Assembly (NCBI GenBank): GCA_041660925.1
Contig: JBAZVI010000005.1
Span: 248,001-312,000, forward strand
Origin: Elusimicrobiota bacterium
Lineage (GTDB): Bacteria; Elusimicrobiota; Elusimicrobia; UBA1565
Length of the DNA stretch: 64,000 nt
Reading direction: 5' to 3'
Shown here one piece after another: positions 8,514 through 16,600 of the stretch. Made by a program: the position numbers and the translations under genes. Every line of letters starts with the position of its first letter. Position 1 is the first letter of the stretch. Under the pieces are notes generated by a model, which did not search any database, was not told the DNA's origin, and was given only the letters and a program-made list of their open reading frames with translations.

Positions 8514-9149
8514 CTATCGGGGTTCGCGAAGGAGCTCTTCGGCCCGCTTGCGCACGAGCGGATCTCGGTCTTTCAGCGCGGAGCGCGCCAGGGCGAGGAC
8601 CTTGGCCGTACGGTAGCCGCCGTTCGCCAGGGCGTTCAGGATGGCGCTGCGTACGGGAGCAGACTTCTCCTTCGGCCAGCGGCGAAGGAGTGCGGCTTCG
8701 ATGCGCGGCAGCGGAGGATAGGCAAAGCCGAGCGCCGCCGCGGCGTACTCGCGCGCATCCGACCTGCGGTCGCCCAGCGCCGTCAGAAGCGCCTTCAGAA
8801 GATGCGGGTCCGCGGAGAAGTCCGCGTCCGTTCTCCGTCCGAACGCCTTTCCTTCGGCCGACCGCGATGAGAGGTGGATGAAGGAGGCGATTCCCGCGAG
8901 GCACATCGCGGCATGGACGCGTGTCTCCGGATCCTTGTCGCTGATGCGCTCGCGCAGAACAGGCAGGGCCGCGGCTCCGAGCCAGCGCTTCTTGTACTCG
9001 CGGGCCAGGGTCACCACCGCTTGACGGCGCAGCGCGGTATCGCTCGAGCGCGCGAACTCGAGGATCTGAGCGGTGTCCGAGGATGACGGAAGGGCCTCGG
9101 CTCCGCCGGCGGTGCCGCTGAGGAGAAAGAAGACGAGAAGGGCACGCAC
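8514..9149 (-). CDS. Exported HEAT-repeat protein
   Basis: 211 residues beginning with a short signal peptide (MRALLVFFLLSGTAGGAEA). The rest is alpha-helical HEAT-type repeats, seen in TALRRQAVVTLAREY, DPETRVHAAMCLAGIA, RRSDAREYAAAALGFA, APVRSAILNALANGG and DPLVRKRAEELLREP. Such repeats are protein-binding scaffolds; no catalytic motif is visible. The start is GTG with TAGAAT only 5 nt upstream and no Shine-Dalgarno sequence, so it may be leaderless. It is transcribed in the same direction as the HAD-MFS gene, 139 nt apart, and divergently from the fibre operon. The function is unknown. Confidence 0.75.
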   Translation of the reverse strand: MRALLVFFLLSGTAGGAEALPSSSDTAQILEFARSSDTALRRQAVVTLAREYKKRWLGAAALPVLRERISDKDPETRVHAAMCLAGIASFIHLSSRSAEGKAFGRRTDADFSADPHLLKALLTALGDRRSDAREYAAAALGFAYPPLPRIEAALLRRWPKEKSAPVRSAILNALANGGYRTAKVLALARSALKDRDPLVRKRAEELLREPR

Positions 9150-9154
9150 GACTC

Positions 9155-9160
9155 ATTCTA
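9155..9160 (-). promoter_or_regulatory. -10 box of the HEAT gene
   Basis: TAGAAT on the minus strand ends 5 nt before the GTG start. No convincing -35 was found. Confidence 0.4.
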
Positions 9161-9247
9161 GCGGAAAACGCTTTAAAAATGGAGATTTCACAAAGAATAC
9201 GCAGAGGATACGGGAAGAGGGCCCGGATATGTGTTGTAATATCGCGT

Positions 9248-9271
9248 GCGCGGGAGCGTACGCTCCCGCGC
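9248..9271. promoter_or_regulatory. 24-nt perfect palindrome upstream of the fibre operon
   Basis: Each half reads GCGCGGGAGCGT, giving perfect twofold symmetry. It lies 12 nt before the ATG at 9284 and 5 nt after a TAATAT box (9237-9242) that has an upstream TG (TGTTGTAAT). It may be an operator, or an RNA hairpin that blocks the ribosome-binding region of the operon. Confidence 0.5.
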
Positions 9272-9283
9272 GCGGCCGGGCGC

Positions 9284-10726
9284 ATGATCCGAAGCATTCT
9301 TCTCGTTGCATCACTTCTCCTCGCGGGAGCGGCCTCTGCGCTCCAGCCTCCCCTGCGCGTCCATTATCAGGGGCGTCTGAGCGACGCCGACGGCGCGCCG
9401 CGCACGGGGCTCGTCGCGCTCAACTTCCGCATCTACGACTCCCCCATCGGCGGGACCCCCCTGTGGAACGAAGCCCACCCCCAGGTTGCGGTCATGAACG
9501 GAGTGTTCTCGGTGGAGCTGGGCAGTTGGACCGCCCTGAGTCCCGACGCCTTCGCCGCGGGGGCGGCCTGGCTCGAGGTCGACGTGAATCCCGCCGGGGC
9601 TGAGCCGCTCGAGACGCTGGCTCCGCGCCACGAGCTGACGGCCGCGGCGCAGGCCTTCTCCGCCGCGCAGCTCGCCGCCGAGGGACCGCTGACGATGCGC
9701 GCGGGCGTCGCCTACTCCACCTTCACCTCCGACGGGCGCTGGCTCGTCCCCTACGGGGTACGCGCGGCGACGATGGCCGTCTCAGGGGGGATTTCCGCCT
9801 CCAGCGCGACCTTCAAGGCCTCCGGCGATGGGCAGTACAGCGTCTATTCGGCCTCCGGGATCCTCATCGGAGGGGGGACGCTGCTCGTGAACGCGGGTGC
9901 GGGCCTCTCGGCGCGCTACGGCGTCACGGCCGCGACCTTGACCCTCACGGGCACGGGGAACGCGCTCTACGCGCTCGAGGTCTCCTCCGGGCTCGCCGTG
10001 CGCGGAGGGACGCTTCTGGCCGACGGCGGCGGCGGACTCGCCGTTCGCTACGGCGCGGCCGCCGCCACCGGGACCTTCTCTTTGGGCTCGGACACGCAGT
10101 ACGGCGTGGATGCCGCCTCAGGCGCCTGGCTGCGCGAAGGCTCCCTGCAGGTGGGAGCGAGCGACGCGCGCACGGTGACCGAGGATGCGGCGGGTGGGGG
10201 CATCGCGTTCTCCTCCCATGTCGTCGTCCAGGGCAGCATGACCGCGAACAATTTCAATATGGTGCTGCTCGCGAGCATGACGCGCACGGCGGTCGGGACC
10301 ACCTTGGACGTGAGCTTCTTCAACGACCGCTACTCCTCGCTGCGCATCGTCGTGCTCATCGCCGGGGTCGCGGCCGCCACCAACGTCACGCTGCGCTTCA
10401 ACAACGATGCCGCGGCCAACTACTCGCGCATCGCCTCCGACATCGCGGGCGCTCCCACGAGCAACACCGCGCAGACCTCGATCACCCTGCAGGAGGGGAC
10501 CAACGCGTATCAAGGCCTCTTCGAAGCGAACGTCCGCGACGTTCCGACGCTCGGCAAGACGGTCTTCTGGCGCGGCGCCCGAGGCAACCTGGTGACGACG
10601 GCCCCGGTCTTCTTCAACGGCGCCGGACTCTGGGCCAACACGACCGCCTGGGTCAGCCGCGTGACCTTCACCGGGACCCAGAACTTCAGCATCGGCAGCG
10701 GAGTGCGTGTGTTCGGGGTCCGATGA
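9284..10726 (+). CDS. Secreted fibre-like protein, paralogue 1 of 3
   Basis: 480 residues. The ATG at 9284 is chosen because it starts a clear signal peptide (MIRSILLVASLLLAGAASA). After cleavage, an N-terminal beta domain reads LRVHYQGRLSDADGAPRTG...FRIYD...GGTPLWNE...VFSVELGS, a pattern common in bacterial surface and tail-fibre-like proteins. Residues about 140-320 carry repeats of roughly 45 residues (ASG...GGTLL.DGGGGL.VRYG..AAT) that suggest a beta-solenoid shaft. The C-terminal 150 residues, starting MTANNFNMVLLASM, form a conserved domain ending VRVFGVR. It is the first gene of a four-gene operon. No enzyme motif or S74 peptidase is visible. The likely role is a cell-surface fibre or matrix component. 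Confidence 0.75.
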   Translation: MIRSILLVASLLLAGAASALQPPLRVHYQGRLSDADGAPRTGLVALNFRIYDSPIGGTPLWNEAHPQVAVMNGVFSVELGSWTALSPDAFAAGAAWLEVDVNPAGAEPLETLAPRHELTAAAQAFSAAQLAAEGPLTMRAGVAYSTFTSDGRWLVPYGVRAATMAVSGGISASSATFKASGDGQYSVYSASGILIGGGTLLVNAGAGLSARYGVTAATLTLTGTGNALYALEVSSGLAVRGGTLLADGGGGLAVRYGAAAATGTFSLGSDTQYGVDAASGAWLREGSLQVGASDARTVTEDAAGGGIAFSSHVVVQGSMTANNFNMVLLASMTRTAVGTTLDVSFFNDRYSSLRIVVLIAGVAAATNVTLRFNNDAAANYSRIASDIAGAPTSNTAQTSITLQEGTNAYQGLFEANVRDVPTLGKTVFWRGARGNLVTTAPVFFNGAGLWANTTAWVSRVTFTGTQNFSIGSGVRVFGVR

Positions 10727-12174
10727 GAACCGCTCTCTTCTCCTTCCTCGGCGTCTTGTCCGGGCTGTGCGCGGTCCCGGCCGCGGCCGAACAGGCCCCG
10801 CTGCGCGTCGAGTTCCAGGGCCGAGCACTCGATGGGCAGGGCGTGCCGCGAGCGGGGCTTGCGGCGATAGGCCTTCGGCTCTATGACGATCCGACCGGCG
10901 GGGCCCTGCTCTGGAGCGAGACGCATCCGACGGTCGACGTTTCGAGCGGCTTCTTCCGCGTCGTGCTGGGCAGCTGGACCGCTCTTTCCATCGACCTTTT
11001 TTCGGGAACCTCCGTCTATCTGGAAGTCGACGTGGACCCGGCAGGGGCGGAGCCGCCCTCCACCCTCCTGCCGCGTCGGCGCCTGCTCGGCGCGCCCTAC
11101 GCACTGGCGGCCGCCCAGCTCGTTTCGGACCGCGATCTCCGGGTGCGCGCGGAGAGCGCTCACTCGACCTTCACCGCGCTCGGGAACCTGCGTGTCCCCT
11201 ACGGCGTCGAAGCCGGGACGCTCTCGCTCACCGGCGCGCTGACGGCTTCGAGCGGGACGTTCCTGCGGACGGGGGACGGGCAATATTCGCTCGTCGCAGC
11301 CTCGGGCGTCTTCGTCGCCAGCGGGACGCTCTCCGCGGAGGGGAGAGGAGGCGTTCTTTTGCGCTATGGCCTGCTGGCCGCGACCGGGAGCTTCACGGCC
11401 GAGGGGGCGTCGACCTGGTCCGTCCAGAGCGCTTCGGGCGCCCGCGTGGCCCAGGGCACGCTGCTCGGCGAGGGCGGCGGCGGCGCCGCCGCGCGCTACG
11501 GCCTCTTCGCCGCGACGGCGACCTTCCGCGCGACCGCGAACGACGCCTATTCCCTGGATGCCAGCTCCGGCCTGCGCCTGCAGGCGGGCTCCCTGCGTCT
11601 GAGCGACGCGCAGCGCACGCTTCATGACGAACCTTCCGCCGGCGCCCTGCTCGTCACCACGAATGTCGTGGTCGCGGGCAGCGTCAGCGCCCGCGACTTC
11701 GATTGGGTGTTCCTCGCCAGCGCGACGCTGGAGTCGCCGGCTGCGACGCTCTCCGTCTCCTTTCTGAGCGACGGCTATCAGATGCTCCACGTGCAGATCG
11801 GCGTCGCCGGAGTGGTGGCGACGTGCATGGCGCAGCTGCGCTTCAACGGGGACGCGGGGAACAACTATTCCTCCCAGATCGCGGACAACCTGGGCGCCAC
11901 CACCGGGCTCACCTCTCAGGCGCAGATGCGCCTTCAGGAGGCCAATAACGCCAACGCGGGATTCTTCGACGTCTGGATCAAGAACACGGGCGGGCTGGGA
12001 AAGGTCGCATACATCCAGGGCCAGCGCGGCACCAACGTGGCGGTCGTCCCGTTCGTGTACAACGGCTGCGGCTTCTGGAGCGGAACCGCCGCGTTGAACG
12101 CGATCGCACTGTTCAACAGTGCCGCGACGAACTTCTCCTCGGGAACCACCTTGCGGGTGTTCGGGATGCGATGA
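10723..12174 (+). CDS. Secreted fibre-like protein, paralogue 2 of 3
   Basis: 483 residues with the same architecture as the preceding gene: signal peptide MRTALFSFLGVLSGLCAVPAAA, beta domain (LRVEFQGRALDGQGVPRAG...LRLYDDPTGGALLWSET), repeats containing YSLVAASGVFVASGTLSAEGRG, and a C-terminal domain with ARDFDWVFLASATL and TTLRVFGMR. The ATG overlaps the upstream TGA by 4 nt (ATGA), which indicates translational coupling. Two Cys residues in the C-terminal domain (VATCMAQL, YNGCGFW) are absent from paralogues 1 and 3 and might form a disulphide. The function is inferred only as a surface structural protein. Confidence 0.75.
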   Translation: MRTALFSFLGVLSGLCAVPAAAEQAPLRVEFQGRALDGQGVPRAGLAAIGLRLYDDPTGGALLWSETHPTVDVSSGFFRVVLGSWTALSIDLFSGTSVYLEVDVDPAGAEPPSTLLPRRRLLGAPYALAAAQLVSDRDLRVRAESAHSTFTALGNLRVPYGVEAGTLSLTGALTASSGTFLRTGDGQYSLVAASGVFVASGTLSAEGRGGVLLRYGLLAATGSFTAEGASTWSVQSASGARVAQGTLLGEGGGGAAARYGLFAATATFRATANDAYSLDASSGLRLQAGSLRLSDAQRTLHDEPSAGALLVTTNVVVAGSVSARDFDWVFLASATLESPAATLSVSFLSDGYQMLHVQIGVAGVVATCMAQLRFNGDAGNNYSSQIADNLGATTGLTSQAQMRLQEANNANAGFFDVWIKNTGGLGKVAYIQGQRGTNVAVVPFVYNGCGFWSGTAALNAIALFNSAATNFSSGTTLRVFGMR

Positions 12175-13622
12175 AGAACGCCTCGAGAGCCCTGCTGATC
12201 CTGCTCGCCGCGCTGCTGGCGCCGGCGGCTTGGGCCGCGCCCGGGCGCGTGGGGTATCAGGGCCGCTTGCTCGACGCGCAGGGCAACCCGCGCGAGGGGC
12301 AGGTTCGGCTCGACCTCCGGCTCTATGCCGCGCCGACGGGCGCAGCGGCGTTCTGGTCGGAGACCCACGACCCTGTCGAGCTCGACAACGGCTTCTTCGC
12401 CCTCGAGCTGGGCGAGACCGTCGCGCTCGACGCCGACCTGCTCTCCGGCACCTCCGCCTACCTCGAGCTCGAGGCGGACCCGGCGGGACCCGAACCTTCC
12501 GAGGTCTTCTCGCCTCGCCAGCGCCTGCTCATGACGCCCTTCGTCCTCTCCGCCGAGCGGCTCTCCTCGGACCAGGCCCTTCGGATCAACGCCGGAGGGG
12601 CGTACTCGACCTTCACGCTGACCGGCGACCTTCTCGTCGCCTACGGCCTCGAAACGGGCAGCGCCTCCTTCACGGGCTCGCTGACGGCTTCGAGCGGGAC
12701 TTTCACCGCGGCAGGCCCGGCCCAGTTCTCGCTGGAGACGGCCTCCGGAGTCTTCGTCGCGAGCGGTTCCGTGCTTGCCGACGGCGGGGGAGGTCTCGTC
12801 TCGGCCTATGGGGTGCACGCCGCGAGCGCGGTCTTCAGCGCAGCGTCCGATGCGGGCTACGGCCTCGAGAGTTCATCGGGGCTGCGCGTCGCCGCCGGCA
12901 CGCTTCTGGCCGACGGAGGCGGGGGTCTCGAGGTCCTCTACGGCTTGAGCGCCGCGAGCGCCGCGCTCAGCGGCGCGGGCGACGACCTCTACTCGATCGA
13001 CGCGGCCTCCGGGATCCGGGTGGCGGCGGGCTCTCTGCAGGTCGGCGCGAGCGACGCCCGCACCCTGAGCGAGGACGCGGGGGAGGGCGCCCTGCTCATC
13101 TCTTCGAACGCCGTCATCGCCGGCAGCATCACGGCGAACAATTTCAACTGGGTCTTCCTCGCCAGCGCTTCGCTCTCGGCCGCGGGGACGACGCTCACGG
13201 TCGGCTTCGACGGCAGCGGGTATCTCGAGCTCTATCTCGAGGTCTCGATCTCGGGGGTCGCGGCGGCGAACACCGCGCAACTGCGCTTCAACGGCGACGG
13301 CGGGGCCAATTACGGGGCCGGGGTCGGCGACGGGGCGGCCGCGCCGACGAGCTATCTTTCGCAGATGCAGATCCCCCTGCAGACGGCCACGAGCGCGAAC
13401 CCGGGCCTCTTCGTCGTCAACGTGCGTCGGGCCTCGACGCTGGGCTGGAACGTCTATTTCGACGGCGTACGCGCGACCGCCGCGGGCACGGCGCCCACCA
13501 TGCACCAGGGCGCCGCCTATTGGAGCTCGGCCGCCGGCGCCCTGACGAGCGTCACCCTGCTCAACAGCGCCGCCAACAACTTCACCGCCGGCACCGCCCT
13601 GAGGGTCTTCGGCATCCGATGA
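12171..13622 (+). CDS. Secreted fibre-like protein, paralogue 3 of 3
   Basis: 483 residues: signal peptide (MKNASRALLILLAALLAPAAWA), beta domain (GRVGYQGRLLDAQGNPREGQ...LRLYAAPTG...FWSETHDP), solenoid-like repeats (ASGVFVASGSVLADGGGGL, SSGLRVAAGTLLADGGGGL), then TANNFNWVFLASASL and a C-terminus ALRVFGIR. It overlaps both neighbours by the same ATGA junction. The three copies have diverged across their whole length, so the triplication is old. They could assemble into one heteromeric fibre, or be alternative tips. Confidence 0.75.
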   Translation: MKNASRALLILLAALLAPAAWAAPGRVGYQGRLLDAQGNPREGQVRLDLRLYAAPTGAAAFWSETHDPVELDNGFFALELGETVALDADLLSGTSAYLELEADPAGPEPSEVFSPRQRLLMTPFVLSAERLSSDQALRINAGGAYSTFTLTGDLLVAYGLETGSASFTGSLTASSGTFTAAGPAQFSLETASGVFVASGSVLADGGGGLVSAYGVHAASAVFSAASDAGYGLESSSGLRVAAGTLLADGGGGLEVLYGLSAASAALSGAGDDLYSIDAASGIRVAAGSLQVGASDARTLSEDAGEGALLISSNAVIAGSITANNFNWVFLASASLSAAGTTLTVGFDGSGYLELYLEVSISGVAAANTAQLRFNGDGGANYGAGVGDGAAAPTSYLSQMQIPLQTATSANPGLFVVNVRRASTLGWNVYFDGVRATAAGTAPTMHQGAAYWSSAAGALTSVTLLNSAANNFTAGTALRVFGIR

Positions 13623-16600
13623 AGAAGAGCCTTGGACCGTTCCTCCTGGCTGCGCTCCTCACGGCGCTGGGGGGGGCGTCGCTGCTCCGGGCGCTCGAGC
13701 CGGCCTCTTCGGATTCCTCGCGCCTGCCGCGCGCCGGCGTCGGGGTCTCGGGCGGAGCGGCGGCCTCCTCCTCCTACCGGCTCGGCGCGAGCGTCGGCGA
13801 GGCGGTGGCCGCCTCGACCGCGGCGCCCGCCGGACTGGGCAGCGCGCTCGGCCCCGGCCTGCGCCAGCTCCTGCACTTTCCCGGGGCGGTCACGACGCTC
13901 ACGGGAGTGGAGGGCGCCGAGCTCACGAGCACGACGCTGAGGTGGACCGCTCCCGGCTACGACGGCCGCATGGGCGCGCTCGCGCCGTGGACGACCTACT
14001 ACGTGCGCGTGGCGAGCTTCACCGCTCCCGACACTTTCCGCTATCTCGACGCGGTCGTGGTCGTGTCGACGAAGGACACGGCGCCCGGAGCGGCCGTGAG
14101 CACGCCGACCTACGGCCTGCTCTCGAACACCACCTACTACGCCCAGCTCTGGACGAAGGACGCGGGAGGGAACCTCTCGTACGCCTCGAACCGCTCGACC
14201 TTCGTCACCCTCGCTCGCCTGACGCAGAAGACCGCTCCCACCGACGACCCGTTCCTCGCGGACGACGGCACCTCCCGCGTCTTCTTCACCTCCGCCACCG
14301 CGCGCTGGGCCGCGCTGCCGACGAAGCCGCCGGAGGTGGACTCGATGACGGCCGTCGGCTACGTCCTGGAGGCCTCCTCGACCGATTTCGGAGCCCTCTC
14401 GCCCGGAGGCGTCGTCTCCAGTTCGTTCACCTATTCGGTGCGCGCCAGCACGCTCGTCGTCTCCGAGCCGCCGCTGGCCACCAACAAGGTCTACCACTTC
14501 CGCGTCGGCACGCTCAATCATGCCGGCGTCGTGCGCTACCTCGTCCTCGGCTCCACGAAGACGAAGCTGCAGCCGGTCGACCCCGCAGCGGTCGACCCGC
14601 CGTTCACCGCGGTCTCGAGCGGAGCGATGATCGTCCATTGGGATTCCAACGGCAACGCCGACCAGACGATCTATACCCTCGAGACCTCCGACGCCTGGGA
14701 CTTCTCCTCGCCGGCCACCACGAGCTCGGGCACCTTCAACGTCTTCGTCGCCACCGTCGGGCTTGCCGCGAACACGACCTACTACTATCGCGTCAAGGCG
14801 AGCACGGACGGGGCCGACAGCGCGGTGATCCCCCTCCCGTCCACGGCGACGCTCACGCTCGTCCCCGAGGGCGTCCCGGACTCCTTTCCGCTGCTCCATG
14901 TCTCCTCGTTGACGCTCGCCTGGTCGGCCAATGGGAACCCCCTGAATCTTTCAAGCTACACGCTCGCGCTCAGCACCGGCGAAGACTGGCCCAATGCGTT
15001 CGAGGGCAACGTGTACCGCTCCACCAGCCCCGCGGGTGCTCTTCCGGCGGCGACGCTCCTCGGGCTCCTGTCGAACACGACCTATCACGCTTTCGCCGCG
15101 GGTTTGAACCATGGCGGCGCCGCGAGCGCCTATGCGGCGCTCGGCGCCACTTCGACGCTGACCGCACAACCGCTGATGTTGCCGCCGTCCTTCGCCGAAG
15201 TCTTCGAGGACGGCTTCTTCGTGCGCTGGGATGCGGCGGGGAACGCGCTCGCGCTCACCACCTATACGCTCGAGGCCTCGGCTTCGGAGAGCTTCAGCCC
15301 GGCCGAGACGGACAAGCTCCTCGTCAGCACGGTCCCCGACGCGGGCCCCGGCGCGGCCTTCTCCGGTCTCAACGGGAACACGACCTACTACCTGCGCGCG
15401 AGGGCGCTCAACCACAACGGCGTGCCTTCCGACTATCGGGTGCTGGAAGCCACCTCCACCCTGGCTCTGGCCCCGTCGTCGCTCGACTTCGAGGGCCTCC
15501 CGCCGACCGAGGACGCCCTGCGGCTCGACTGGTCGGGCGGGACCAACCGCGCGGGGACCGAGCATCAGGTCAACGTCTCCACCGACCCCTCCTTCGGCTA
15601 CGGCGCGCCGGTGACTACGCACGCCGTGACGACGCTCTTTCTGAGCAGCGGGACCCTGCTCGCGAACACGACCTATCACTTCCGCGTCCGCGCGGTGAAC
15701 AACAACGGCCTTTCCAGCGTCCTCGTCTACGCGTCGACCTCGACGCTCTCCAGACAGCCCGCCCTCGCGGCGCCGACGTTCGCTCAAGTTCACGGAACGA
15801 GCATGACCGTGCGTTGGCTGCGCAACGACAACCCCCTCTCGCGCACGACTTACACCATCGAGCTTTCCGTCTCTCCGAGCTTCGACCCCTTCGAGCTCGA
15901 CCGCGTCGCCTTCGCGACGGCGCCCGTCGGGGACGTGCCGACGGCGACCTTCACCGGGCTGACGCTCAACGCGACCTACTATCTGCGGATCGGCGCCCTC
16001 AACCACAACGCGGTGCCCAGCGCCTGGCTCGAGCCCGGCTCCACCTCGACGCTGGCCGGCCTGCCCACGGGCGCGGAGGTCCCGCAGGTCTATTTTGGGA
16101 GCATGACCGCGACCTGGGACCTCGCCTCGCCGCCGCCGGCGGGCTGGGAGCTGCGCGGCTCGTCGACCGCTTTCAACGGGAAAGGGCAGGTCTACATCTC
16201 CTCCTATCCCGCCGGCGGGCTCACCGCACTGACCCTCTACGGGAACCTCGCTGCGGGGATGTGGCCGAATACGACGCACTATCTGCGCTTGGGGGCGCTC
16301 AACTGGAATACGGTCCCCAATGTCGTCGAAGTGAGCTCGCGCTCGACGCTCGCCCGCCAAGTCTCCAATGCCTCCTACCTCTACAACGCCATCAACGGGG
16401 TCTTCGCCACCAGCGCGAGCGTCACCTGGAACGCCCTGCCCTCGGCGGCCGTCGCCGGGGACTCGGCCGCCTGCCAGGGCTACGTCGTGGAGGCGACGAC
16501 GACCGACGCCTTCGGAGTCACGGATTGGACGGGAGAGGTGCTCTCCTCTACGACCCTCGTCTACTCCGTCGGGAACCGGCTCGTTCCCAGCACGCTGACG

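Noticed and set aside
4727..8881. Long plus-strand frame opposite the HAD-MFS gene
   Set aside because: Composition is Glu/Gly/Arg/Asp-rich and structureless, and the minus strand carries membrane helices and HAD motifs.
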